DNA of 64,000 bases from Bacillus horti (lineage in GTDB: Bacteria; Bacillota; Bacilli; Caldalkalibacillales; JCM-10596), in contig NZ_JAUSTY010000003.1 in assembly GCF_030813115.1 (NCBI RefSeq), positions 248,001-312,000 on the forward strand, given 5' to 3'. Positions 1 to 8,206 of this stretch are shown in pieces. The position numbers and the translations under genes were made by a program. The notes beneath the pieces are model-generated. The model was not told the DNA's origin. It saw only the letters and a list, made by a program, of their open reading frames with translations, and ran no database searches. The stretch's first letter is position 1; every line of letters starts with the position of its first letter.

Positions 1-451
1 GTACACCCTGATATAGGGCATGATTTTTGCCAATCCATCCGTCTGGAAGCTCTGTGATATCTAGCTGTTTAAGCGTAGGAGAAGATGAGCGGTTTATGCT
101 TTGCTCTTCCCACCAAGCCTGTAGCTCCGAAAGCCTATTCGCCGTACCGTCTGTGGAACGATCATTCACAGCAATCACTTCAAAGGCAGGATAATCCTGT
201 GCTAAAAGCTGTTTAATAGTACGACTAATATCCTTTTCCTCATTTCGAGCGGCAACAATGACGGATACAAAAGGAAGTCCTACATTTGACATGGAACCAT
301 TATAATTAGCTGCTGTAGGGTTATTATGATGGACCCTATCATTTGGCATTTTTTGAATCTCTTTAATCGATCTCAGCCCGATTAAGCTATCTATAAATAT
401 ACCTAACCAATAAACTAATGTTAGAACGGCAAGAACATCAAATAATAGCAT
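1..451 (-). CDS. Glycosyltransferase family 2, N-terminal part (cut by window edge)
   Basis: I translated the reverse strand from the ATG at 451. It starts with a hydrophobic segment (about residues 1-22) that looks like a membrane anchor. The GT2 nucleotide-sugar fold follows: VSVIVAARNEEKDI near residue 62, the acidic NDRSTDGT around residue 95, and a WIGKNHALYQG stretch typical of membrane-anchored GT2 enzymes. A GAAAGG ribosome site lies upstream of the start. The frame is open to base 1, so the C-terminal half lies outside the window. The sugar donor and acceptor cannot be inferred. Family assignment is firm; the specific role is unknown. Confidence 0.85.
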   Translation of the reverse strand, partial: MLLFDVLAVLTLVYWLGIFIDSLIGLRSIKEIQKMPNDRVHHNNPTAANYNGSMSNVGLPFVSVIVAARNEEKDISRTIKQLLAQDYPAFEVIAVNDRSTDGTANRLSELQAWWEEQSINRSSSPTLKQLDITELPDGWIGKNHALYQGV

Positions 452-650
452 GAATGTGTAGCACCTTTCTATAGGAATGAAGTTACTCCTATTATATCTC
501 TGAAGCTATTGAGAAATATAGAGAACATTCTACGATTTACTGAACAAGACAGCCACATAAAAAATATTTTTTTAGAGTCAAATAAGCTAATTAGCAACAG
601 TACCAACTGATCAGCTCTCATGGTGACGAATTTTAGGCAGAAGCGGCTAT

Positions 651-678
651 TTGAATTCAGTAGATTTTCGATTAAAAT
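651..678 (+). promoter_or_regulatory. Candidate sigma-A promoter for ywfO
   Basis: TTGAAT (651-656) and TAAAAT (673-678) are separated by 16 bp, about 55 bp ahead of the GTG start at 735. The 283-bp space between the divergent glycosyltransferase and this gene otherwise shows nothing I can name. Confidence 0.4.
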
Positions 679-734
679 AGAGATAGAATAAAGCAGAAAC
701 AACTGTTCGTGTATCGGAAGAAAGGGGTAGCAAG

Positions 735-2051
735 GTGAGTGACATCCTACAAACCTTAAATGAGGAAAAAGTATTTAAAGATCCCGTTCATCGCTATGTC
801 CATGTGAAGGATCAGCTGATCTGGGAGCTCATTAATACTCCAGAGTTTCAACGCTTAAGGAGAATTAGGCAGCTTGGGACAACGTATGTGACGTTTCATG
901 GAGCGGAGCATAGCCGTTTTAATCACTCTCTAGGTGTCTATGAGGTGATGCGTAGGATTATTGAACAGCTCAAAAATAAAGCGGAATGGACCCGGGAGGA
1001 TCGCCTACTTTGTTTGAGTGCCGCCCTCTTGCATGATGTCGGGCATGGTCCATTTTCACATAGCTTTGAAAAGGTGTTCCATACAGATCACGAGGAATGG
1101 ACACAAGAAATTTTACTTGGTGATACCACCATCAATAAAATCCTACGTAAGGTAGGAGAGGATTTCCCTCTTAAAGTGAGTGAGGTTATTGATAAAACAT
1201 CAGACAATAAGCTTGTTGTAAGCTTAATCTCTAGCCAAATTGACGCAGATCGTATGGATTATCTGCTACGCGATGCTTACTTTACTGGAGTGAATTACGG
1301 GAACTTTGACATGGAGAGAATCCTGAGAGTCATCAGACCTCATGAAGAATATGCGGTTATCAAGTACAGTGGTATGCATGCTGTAGAGGACTATATCATG
1401 TCTAGATACCAAATGTACTGGCAGGTTTATTTTCATCCAGTAACTCGGAGCTCGGAGGTTATCCTACGCAAGATTTTCCAGCGTGCTGCTCATTTGTATG
1501 AGCAAGGGTATCCATTCAAGCAGAATCCAGATCATTTAATCCCCCTAATGACAAAAAACGTATCCCTCAAGGCCTATTTAAAGCTTGATGAATCGGTCGT
1601 CATGTATTATTTCCAAATCTGGATGGAGGAAGATGATAATATTCTTAAGGATCTTTGTCAGCGTTTTATGGACAGGCAGTTATTTAAATATATAGAGTAT
1701 CTTCCTACAGCAAACGCTGATGAAGATGTTTATGCTAAATTAAAGCAGCTGTTTCTTGAGGTGGGTATTGATACGGATTACTACCTAGTGGCTGACTCCT
1801 CCTCTGATTTGCCCTATGATTTCTACAGACCTGGTGAAGAGGGAGAGCGTATACCTATTAATTTACTTATGCCTAATGGAGAGCTAAAGGAGCTTTCCAA
1901 GGTCTCAGATATTGTCCAAGCGATTACAGGGAAAACAAGGACAGATCATAAGCTATATTATGCCCAAGAGCTCATTGAGGAAAAAGCACAGCATAAACAA
2001 TACGCAGAGAAAGTCGTTCAAATCAAACGTTTATTGGGTATATCATCATAG
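735..2051 (+). CDS. ywfO: HD-domain phosphohydrolase, YwfO/dGTPase-like
   Basis: This 438-residue protein has the metal-binding HD signature: HSRFNHSLGVYEVM near residue 59, LLHDVGHGPFSH near 99 and SQIDADRMDYLLRDAYFTG near 165. This is the SAMHD1/dGTPase-like pattern, and the length matches B. subtilis YwfO (about 430 aa). It starts at a GTG 5 bp after the purine-rich GAAAGGGGTAG. The ywgA-like gene follows after 42 bp, the same neighbour as in B. subtilis, so the two are probably one operon. By family it should hydrolyse a nucleotide triphosphate or similar phosphoester; the substrate is not readable from sequence. Confidence 0.9.
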   Translation: MSDILQTLNEEKVFKDPVHRYVHVKDQLIWELINTPEFQRLRRIRQLGTTYVTFHGAEHSRFNHSLGVYEVMRRIIEQLKNKAEWTREDRLLCLSAALLHDVGHGPFSHSFEKVFHTDHEEWTQEILLGDTTINKILRKVGEDFPLKVSEVIDKTSDNKLVVSLISSQIDADRMDYLLRDAYFTGVNYGNFDMERILRVIRPHEEYAVIKYSGMHAVEDYIMSRYQMYWQVYFHPVTRSSEVILRKIFQRAAHLYEQGYPFKQNPDHLIPLMTKNVSLKAYLKLDESVVMYYFQIWMEEDDNILKDLCQRFMDRQLFKYIEYLPTANADEDVYAKLKQLFLEVGIDTDYYLVADSSSDLPYDFYRPGEEGERIPINLLMPNGELKELSKVSDIVQAITGKTRTDHKLYYAQELIEEKAQHKQYAEKVVQIKRLLGISS

Positions 2052-2093
2052 ATCCTAGGAAAGACATACAAAGCGAAAGGACGGAGAGGTTGC

Positions 2094-2594
2094 ATGCTAA
2101 TCGAGCATTCGAAGCTATTATACGCTATTCAGCAAGCAGGTCAGGTAGTTGGAAGAAAGAAGCTGCAGAAAATCATCTACATATCAAAAAAATGCCAGTA
2201 CGATTTTCAGCAGAAATATAATTTTCACTTTTTCGGCCCCTATTCAGAGGAGTTAAGTCTACAAATTGAAGAGCTGACCAACCTTGGCTTCATTCAAGAA
2301 GTGAAGGAGACAAAATCGGGCTACTCACAATATAACTATGAGCTTTCTGATAAAGGGAAGGAATATTTGGAGGTCTATCCGATCGAGATGGAGCGTTATC
2401 AATCTTTTGTCCATGATCTGAATGAGCAAAGCTCTCGTTTTCTAGAGCTTGTTTCAACGATGCTTTATTTCGATAAGCTGGAGCAGGAAGCCTTATTCCA
2501 AAAAGTAGCTAAGGTGAAGGCTAAGCAGAATTATACGGATGAAGAAATGGATCGAGCCTTCGTTTACATTAAGCAGCTAAGGGCTGTAAATTAA
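2094..2594 (+). CDS. ywgA: YwgA-family protein of unknown function
   Basis: This 166-residue cytosolic protein matches B. subtilis YwgA in length and in position directly behind ywfO. It has no signal peptide or membrane segment. The N-terminal half (KLLYAIQQAGQVVGRKKLQK, then FGPYSEEL) looks like a small winged-helix or SocA/antitoxin-like fold, but I see no catalytic motif. GGAGAGG about 5 bp upstream sets the ATG. The gene ends before a strong bidirectional terminator. Identification rests on synteny plus overall sequence character. Confidence 0.8.
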   Translation: MLIEHSKLLYAIQQAGQVVGRKKLQKIIYISKKCQYDFQQKYNFHFFGPYSEELSLQIEELTNLGFIQEVKETKSGYSQYNYELSDKGKEYLEVYPIEMERYQSFVHDLNEQSSRFLELVSTMLYFDKLEQEALFQKVAKVKAKQNYTDEEMDRAFVYIKQLRAVN

Positions 2595-2688
2595 AATTAT
2601 GTTCTGAATTAAAAAGTGTATTGTACAGAAAGCAAGAAACGATTAAAATAAGGACAGTGTATATGTAAAATGATATATACTAGGACAG

Positions 2689-2724
2689 CCAAAGGGGTAG
2701 AGAGGACGCTCTCTACCCCTTTGG
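2689..2724. terminator. Bidirectional terminator between ywgA and pbpG
   Basis: There is a perfect 16-bp stem (CCAAAGGGGTAGAGAG with its complement) and a 4-base loop, placed between two convergent genes. The T-tract is weak on both strands, but the stem is very stable. Confidence 0.75.
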
Positions 2725-2777
2725 TGTTTAAATAATCGCTTTTTGCCTGAGTGTAAGTAACCTAGCAACCAAGCTTG

Positions 2778-4841
2778 CTACCCACCCCACCATTGCCTAA
2801 GCTTCTGCCAAATGGTGGACGGTGGTTGATCCTCCAGGGGCACAGGCGCCATATCTGGATCAGGAAGATGCTCATGGCAGTATTCTAATGGCTCTGTCCC
2901 TTGTTTAAAATACATCAGCTTTTGAACAGGGCAATGCTCTGTAGCTAATAAGCCGCTGTTTGGATTTACATACGCTCCTACTACCCCATCTGGCACATCA
3001 TAGAGAGAGGGAAGTCGATCATGTAAGGCTCCTTCAATAAACTCTGCCCAAATCTGTGCCGAAAGCCTGCCATCATTATTATGATTGATCAGCTGATTCA
3101 TATCATAGCCAATCCACACCCCTGCAACCAATTCAGGTGTATAGCCAATCATCCACGAATCTGTGTCGGTAGAGCCTGTTTTCCCTGCCACAGGACGATG
3201 AAGCTGCGGAGCTACTCTAAACCCAGTACCCCCTTGTTCAAACACGCTACGAAGCATACGTGTAAGGATAAACGTATCTGCCTTGTCCAAGACTAACTCT
3301 TGCTGGACAGCCCCTTCCTGTACAATTACATTTCCATTCCGATCCTCGATGCGTAGAATAGCGATAGGCTCCGCTTTAACACCCTCGTTGGCTAGAATGG
3401 AATAGCCTTGAACCATCTCAAACAAAGAGACATTTTGTGCTCCTAAAGCTAGAGAGGGTAAGGGGCGAAAATCACGCTCAAAACCAAATCGCTTCAAAGT
3501 ATCTACTAGGCTCTGTTCTCCTAAATAAAGGAGAGTTTTTACGGCATAAATATTATCTGAGCTAGCAATGGCCTGCTCCATTGTAATAAAGTCATTTGGA
3601 TACGAATTATTGAAATTGCGGGGGCTATACGTTGCTCTCCCCTCGTCATAGGTAAATACCGTAGCTTCACTTTTCATCTCTGTTAAAGGAGTTAATCCCT
3701 GCTCAAGTGCTGCATAGTACAAAAAAGGCTTGATCGAGGAGCCGGGCTGTCTCTCAGCAAAAACACGGTTGAACGGAGAGGCATCGTAATTTTTCCCTCC
3801 TACCATTGCTTTAATATGTCCAGTTCTAGGCTCTATCGCTAGCAAGGCTCCTTGCAGATCCCTGTCCTGAGGTAAAAGGCGTTCTACGGACTCCTCCGCT
3901 ACCTGCTGCATATGAGCGTCTAGCGTTGTGTAAATGCGCAGCCCACCGTGATTAAAAAACTCCTCTTCAATCCCATACTCATGGATCGCCAGCTGCCGAA
4001 CATAGTCGGTAAAATAAGGAGCGATATCAGGGGCGTTTAACAATCTCTCCTCCTCACTCAAAAACTGTAAGGGCTCCGCTAAAGCCGCTTCTTTTTCAGC
4101 GGAAGTGATAAACCCTTGCCGCTCCATTAAACTTAGAATTAGCTGTTGCCTAGCTACAGCATTCTCCATGTTGAGATAAGGTGAATAATACCTAGGTCCT
4201 TTTGGTACTCCTACAATCATAGCTGCTTCAGCTAAACTAAGCTCACTTACTCGCTTCCCAAAAAACAATTGAGAGGCTGCTTCAACACCATAGGCGGAAT
4301 GACCGAAGTAGATTTGATTTAAATAGCGCTCTAGGATTTCCGTTTTTGATAGATGGAGCTCTAGCTGAATCGTGTACATAGCCTCCTGAAGCTTCCGCTT
4401 TACAGTCCGATCATGGTTCAAGTACAAATTCCGAGCTAGCTGCTGTGTCAGGGTACTTGCACCCTCCACAATTTGTCCACTTCTAATATTCGACAGTAAA
4501 GCTCCCCCCACTCTTCTAACATCAATACCAAAATGCTCAAAGAAGCGTTGGTCCTCAACAGCTAACGTAGCTTGAATAAGGTATTCAGGAATGTCATCGA
4601 TAGGCACATAAACCCGATTTTGTCCTTTGTGTATCGTATCCATGATTTCTCCATCAGCCGCATAGATCGTGGTGGTCTCTTGTACCTGAGATGGGGGGAG
4701 AGGCTGAGAACGTAGGAATAATAGCCCTAAAATGGCAAGAGCCGCACATAATAATAGAAGAATAATGGCAATAACACTTAATCTACCTATCCAGCGAAAA
4801 AGTCGAACGACCTTGGATTCTCTTATGACCTGCATAGCCAA
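2778..4841 (-). CDS. pbpG: Class A penicillin-binding protein, PBP2d (PbpG)-like
   Basis: This is a bifunctional peptidoglycan synthase of 687 residues (B. subtilis PbpG is about 690). A single N-terminal membrane anchor (about residues 15-40) is followed by a GT51 glycosyltransferase domain: EDQRFFEHFGID near 93, with the catalytic Glu, and TLTQQLARNLYL near 129. The transpeptidase domain has SSIK with nucleophile Ser about 368, an SDN motif near 427 and KTGST at about 554. It starts at TTG 4841 or ATG 4835; AGGAG sits 5 or 11 bp ahead of them. It is divergent from speE exactly as pbpG is in B. subtilis. A forespore-type promoter lies upstream, fitting a role in spore cortex or engulfment wall synthesis. 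Confidence 0.92.
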   Translation of the reverse strand: MAMQVIRESKVVRLFRWIGRLSVIAIILLLLCAALAILGLLFLRSQPLPPSQVQETTTIYAADGEIMDTIHKGQNRVYVPIDDIPEYLIQATLAVEDQRFFEHFGIDVRRVGGALLSNIRSGQIVEGASTLTQQLARNLYLNHDRTVKRKLQEAMYTIQLELHLSKTEILERYLNQIYFGHSAYGVEAASQLFFGKRVSELSLAEAAMIVGVPKGPRYYSPYLNMENAVARQQLILSLMERQGFITSAEKEAALAEPLQFLSEEERLLNAPDIAPYFTDYVRQLAIHEYGIEEEFFNHGGLRIYTTLDAHMQQVAEESVERLLPQDRDLQGALLAIEPRTGHIKAMVGGKNYDASPFNRVFAERQPGSSIKPFLYYAALEQGLTPLTEMKSEATVFTYDEGRATYSPRNFNNSYPNDFITMEQAIASSDNIYAVKTLLYLGEQSLVDTLKRFGFERDFRPLPSLALGAQNVSLFEMVQGYSILANEGVKAEPIAILRIEDRNGNVIVQEGAVQQELVLDKADTFILTRMLRSVFEQGGTGFRVAPQLHRPVAGKTGSTDTDSWMIGYTPELVAGVWIGYDMNQLINHNNDGRLSAQIWAEFIEGALHDRLPSLYDVPDGVVGAYVNPNSGLLATEHCPVQKLMYFKQGTEPLEYCHEHLPDPDMAPVPLEDQPPSTIWQKLRQWWGG

Positions 4842-4873
4842 TCAAGCTCCTATCCTATATACTTACTAGTATT

Positions 4874-4903
4874 TAGTATGGATAGAGAAAGAAGCTTTTA
4901 TAC
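4874..4903 (-). promoter_or_regulatory. Candidate sigma-G/sigma-F promoter of pbpG
   Basis: On the minus strand GTATA (4903-4899) lies 18 bp from CATACTA (4880-4874). CATACTA is the exact textbook -10 element of the forespore sigma factor G, and the -35 has one mismatch. The site is about 35 bp upstream of the start codon. Confidence 0.55.
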
Positions 4904-4912
4904 TTTTTCCAC

Positions 4913-4940
4913 TTGCATTTCACAGAGGTTCAGATATAAT
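4913..4940 (+). promoter_or_regulatory. Sigma-A promoter of speE
   Basis: TTGCAT (4913-4918) and a perfect TATAAT (4935-4940) with 16-bp spacing. Transcription would start near 4947, leaving a leader of about 130 nt before speE. Confidence 0.6.
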
Positions 4941-5076
4941 TTGTTTGTTAAACTTTAAATTAGACTGTGAATTCGATCGAGGCCATATGTCCGCTAGAGT
5001 TAATAGACTTGTTTAATATCTTATTCAAATACAAATCTTTCAATTTAAAAATACATGCTATAGAGGTGATCCAAAA

Positions 5077-5910
5077 ATGGAATTATGGTTTACAGAAAAA
5101 CAAACAGCGACACACGGGATAACGAGTAAAATCTCAAAAACACTACACTCAGAGCAAACAGAGTTCCAAAAGCTGGACATGATTGAAACGGATCAATTTG
5201 GCACAATGCTCGTTCTTGACGGCATGGTCATGACAACAGATGTAGACGAGTTTGTCTACCATGAGATGGTCACTCATGTTCCTTTATTTACTCACCCTAA
5301 CCCTAAAAAGGTTCTTGTTGTAGGTGGGGGAGACGGAGGAGCCATTCGTGAAGTCCTAAAGCATCCTTCCGTAGAAAAAGCCGTTCTTGTAGAAATTGAT
5401 GGGAAGGTTATTGAATACTCTAAGCAGTATCTGCCTAATATTGCAGGAAAGCTAGATGATCCTCGGGTAGAGGTTCAGGTCGATGATGGCTTTATGCATA
5501 TTCATAATCATAAGAATGAGTATGACGTGATTATGGTCGATTCCACAGAGCCTGTAGGACCAGCAGCTAAGCTGTTCGAAAAAGGCTTCTACCAAGGAAT
5601 TTATGATGCATTGACAGAAGAGGGAATTTTCGTTGCTCAATCGGACAACCCTTGGTTTCATGGAGATCTAATCAAAAAAGTATTTGCTGATGTACAGGAT
5701 ATCTTTCCTGTAACACGCCTGTATACCTGCAATATTCCAACCTACCCAAGTGGGATGTGGACGTTCACATTAGGCTCTAAAAAGCATGATCCAGTAGAAG
5801 TAGATATCACGAAAATTCCAGAGCTAGATACGAAATATTACACGCCTGAGCTTCATCGTGCAGCGTTTGTGCTGCCTAAATTCGTTAAGGACTTAACGGA
5901 GAAGAAATAA
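5077..5910 (+). CDS. speE: Polyamine aminopropyltransferase (spermidine synthase)
   Basis: This 277-residue soluble enzyme transfers the aminopropyl group of decarboxylated S-adenosylmethionine to putrescine. It has the nucleotide-binding [18 protein letters not shown] near residue 86, the acidic [11 protein letters not shown], and the catalytic DSTEPVGPA near 155. The start [16 protein letters not shown] is typical of Bacillus SpeE. Agmatinase follows after about 110 bp. Together they form the agmatine to putrescine to spermidine route. The arginine decarboxylase is not in the window. Confidence 0.96.
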   Translation: MELWFTEKQTATHGITSKISKTLHSEQTEFQKLDMIETDQFGTMLVLDGMVMTTDVDEFVYHEMVTHVPLFTHPNPKKVLVVGGGDGGAIREVLKHPSVEKAVLVEIDGKVIEYSKQYLPNIAGKLDDPRVEVQVDDGFMHIHNHKNEYDVIMVDSTEPVGPAAKLFEKGFYQGIYDALTEEGIFVAQSDNPWFHGDLIKKVFADVQDIFPVTRLYTCNIPTYPSGMWTFTLGSKKHDPVEVDITKIPELDTKYYTPELHRAAFVLPKFVKDLTEKK

Positions 5911-6021
5911 CAAGCTTCATACTAGAAGAGAATATTGATCAAACTGATACAAAGAATTTCAGAAAGATCGATGTTAGGAGTTTATGATTTACAGCAACAG
6001 TAGATAGAGGTGGGAGTAGCA

Positions 6022-6894
6022 ATGAGATTTGACGAGGCATATTCAGGAAATATATTTATCGCAAGTCAGCAGGACTACAAAGAAAGTCAGGCTGTCCTTT
6101 ATGGGATGCCAATGGACTTTACCGTTAGCTTTAGACCTGGGTCACGCTTTGGTCCAGCAAGAATACGCGAGGTTTCTTTGGGCTTGGAGGAGTATAGCCC
6201 TTATTTAGACCGTCATCTTGAGCAGGTGAACTACCATGATGCAGGGGATATTCCACTGCCTTTTGGTAATGCAGGTAGAAGCCTTGAGATGATTGGAGAG
6301 TTTGTGGCAAAGCTATTACAAGAGAACAAGTTTCCATTAGGTCTTGGCGGTGAACATTTAGTTTCCTGGCCAATTATCCAAGAGATGTATAAAAAATACC
6401 CTGATTTAGCCATTATCCATATGGATGCTCATACTGACTTGCGCGAGGAATATGAAGGGGAGCCTTTGTCTCACTCTACCCCTATTCGTAAGGTGTGTAA
6501 TCTAATTGGGCCACAAAATGTCTATTCCTTTGGCATTCGTTCAGGCATGAGAGAGGAATTTCAGTACGCAGCTGAATCCGGGATGCATCTATATAAGTTT
6601 GATGTCGTGGAGCCATTAAAAAACGTACTTCCTAGCCTAGCAGGACGCCCTGTATATGTGACTATAGATATTGATGTACTTGATCCTTCAGCCGCACCAG
6701 GTACAGGAACGGCAGAGGCAGGAGGAATTACCTCGAAGGAGCTTTTGCAAGCGATTCATTTAATTGCGGGGTCAGAGCTTAATGTAGTAGGAGCCGATAT
6801 TGTCGAGGTTGCTCCAGCGTACGACCCATCAGAGCAAACTCAAATTGTGGCTGCTAAACTAGTGAGAGAGATACTTTTAGGATGGGTAAAATAG
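6022..6894 (+). CDS. speB: Agmatinase
   Basis: This ureohydrolase converts agmatine to putrescine and urea. The binuclear manganese ligands are visible in GLGGEHLVSWP near residue 110, HMDAHTDLR near 134 and DIDVLDPSAAPGTG near 213. I chose the ATG at 6022 (MRFDEAYSG) rather than the in-frame GTG 12 bp earlier. AGGTGGGAG lies just ahead of the ATG and the B. subtilis protein starts the same way. The product is 290 aa. Its last 13 bases overlap the next gene, so translation is probably coupled. Confidence 0.95.
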   Translation: MRFDEAYSGNIFIASQQDYKESQAVLYGMPMDFTVSFRPGSRFGPARIREVSLGLEEYSPYLDRHLEQVNYHDAGDIPLPFGNAGRSLEMIGEFVAKLLQENKFPLGLGGEHLVSWPIIQEMYKKYPDLAIIHMDAHTDLREEYEGEPLSHSTPIRKVCNLIGPQNVYSFGIRSGMREEFQYAAESGMHLYKFDVVEPLKNVLPSLAGRPVYVTIDIDVLDPSAAPGTGTAEAGGITSKELLQAIHLIAGSELNVVGADIVEVAPAYDPSEQTQIVAAKLVREILLGWVK

Positions 6895-7343
6895 GTGTCT
6901 CTGAGCGTTTTAGGCGTACACCTGTGACCGTAACTATACACACTGCTACGGAGGATCAGAGTGAGGCTGAAACGTCTGAAACGTATCAAGGCCAGTTGTA
7001 TGAGGGAAAGCGAAAAAATTTCTTAATCTATGAGGAGCAAGTGGAAGAAGGCGGGGCTATTCAAAGCACTATAACCTTTAATGACCAGCAGGAGAAGCAT
7101 GAGGTCAAAATCATTCGTCATGGTGCGGTTGAAATGAATCAGGTGTTTCAGGCTGGAGAATCCATCATAGGGGCATATCGTACGCCACTGGGTAAATTTA
7201 ACATGGAGACGACGACATATATCTGTGAAATCACACGAATAAATAATGGAGGGAACATCACTCTGGAGTATGATGTGAAATTGAATGGACAGCCTATGGG
7301 AAAACGCACAGTAAAGATTCAGTTTCAAATTATACATTCCTGA
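6882..7343 (+). CDS. ywiB: DUF1934 family protein (YwiB-like)
   Basis: This 153-residue protein has alternating short strands (TVTIHTATEDQ, FLIYEEQVEEGG, STITFNDQQEKHEVKIIRHG, ITLEYDVKLNG) consistent with the small calycin-like beta barrel of DUF1934. It occupies the place of B. subtilis ywiB after the spe genes. It has no good ribosome site of its own and starts inside the end of speB, so it should be translated by coupling. In B. subtilis argS follows ywiB; here it does not. Function unknown. Confidence 0.8.
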   Translation: MGKIGVSERFRRTPVTVTIHTATEDQSEAETSETYQGQLYEGKRKNFLIYEEQVEEGGAIQSTITFNDQQEKHEVKIIRHGAVEMNQVFQAGESIIGAYRTPLGKFNMETTTYICEITRINNGGNITLEYDVKLNGQPMGKRTVKIQFQIIHS

Positions 7344-7365
7344 TGGGATGCACCTTGCAAGTGCT

Positions 7366-7391
7366 AGAGTCTTAGGGCTCTGGCTCTTTTT
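7366..7391 (+). terminator. Possible terminator after ywiB
   Basis: A 6-bp stem (AGAGTC with GGCTCT, one G-T pair) has a 4-base loop and a nearby run of five T. It is weak. Confidence 0.35.
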
Positions 7392-7542
7392 CATTTCTAA
7401 GCTCAATAGTAGGTATTGTCGAGTAAAACAGGTCTTTATTACAACATTACATCACTTGTTCTAGTATAGAACAGCTATTTTCACAGAGGATCAGCCTCAT
7501 CATGCTACACTTAAACTAAATCTGATCATACTGGTGATAGTC

Positions 7543-7953
7543 TTGGCAAATGTCGGAGAACAAATTAGATTATTTCGCAAACAAATGAATCTTACGCAAA
7601 AGCAATTAGCGGATCAGTTGAACGTATCTCGTTCCGTTTTAACGAAATGGGAAATCGGGACGTTATCTCCTGATTTACAGGCTCTTGTTCAGCTTAGTGA
7701 ATTGTTTGATGTGAGTATTGATGCTCTTGTAGGTAGACCTTATCCACCTACACAGGTTTTGCGTGAGATTAGAAAGCTGTACACAGTTGAGGAAGAAGAA
7801 GCGATAGATGAAGAAATGATTCAAATCATTCAATATCTACATAGCTATCCTGAGATTAAGCAGGGAATGCATCAGCTTTTGAGTAAACCTAAGATGCAAA
7901 GAAAGCCTGTAGAAGAAATTATGAAGACAGCCTTTAGAGAGTTGTTGAAATAG
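7543..7953 (+). CDS. XRE-family transcriptional regulator
   Basis: The N-terminal helix-turn-helix (VGEQIRLFRKQMNLTQKQLA, then NVSRSVLTKWEIGTLSPD) is the Cro/C1 type. The C-terminal half of about 75 residues is acidic and helical and may dimerise. The start is probably the TTG at 7543 (GGTGAT 4 bp before). A GTG at 7534 is in frame but has no ribosome site. The gene is monocistronic and ends at a strong terminator. The target is unknown; nothing nearby marks it as a phage or toxin-antitoxin regulator. Confidence 0.8.
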   Translation: MANVGEQIRLFRKQMNLTQKQLADQLNVSRSVLTKWEIGTLSPDLQALVQLSELFDVSIDALVGRPYPPTQVLREIRKLYTVEEEEAIDEEMIQIIQYLHSYPEIKQGMHQLLSKPKMQRKPVEEIMKTAFRELLK

Positions 7954-7965
7954 GCCTATGAAATG

Positions 7966-8002
7966 AGAGATGAACAGGATTTGCTTTGTTCATCTCTTTT
8001 TT
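7966..8002 (+). terminator. Intrinsic terminator of the XRE gene
   Basis: AGAGATGAAC pairs perfectly with GTTCATCTCT across a 12-base loop, followed by a run of T. Confidence 0.85.
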
Positions 8003-8011
8003 GACAGTCTA

Positions 8012-8131
8012 AGAATTTATAAAATTTGATACAATGATTTCCTCAAGTTTTATAAATTCTGGCAGCATGTAAAAGCTTCCTCTAATGATGGACTAGACGA
8101 CTTCTTCGAGAGGGCTACGATAGAAGCTTTT
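8012..8131 (+). repeat. Two-hairpin intergenic repeat, copy 1
   Basis: This is a 120-bp element. Hairpin A has arms 8012-8029 and 8043-8060 (18 bp, one G-T pair) with a 13-base loop. Hairpin B has arms 8071-8079 (AAAAGCTTC) and 8123-8131 (GAAGCTTTT), enclosing a conserved GATGGACTAGACGACTTC core. Its arms differ from copies 2 and 3 by paired changes that keep the stem. It sits between convergent genes. Confidence 0.8.
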
Positions 8132-8206
8132 CATATTTAATGATTTTTTGGTTCAATGATTTGAAGAGATAAAAGATTAAGAACCAGTAGTAGCTAATGC
8201 TAAGAT

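Noticed and set aside
469-702. 77-residue minus-strand reading frame between the glycosyltransferase and ywfO
   Set aside because: No ribosome site, hydrophobic low-complexity composition, and it covers the control region of both divergent genes.
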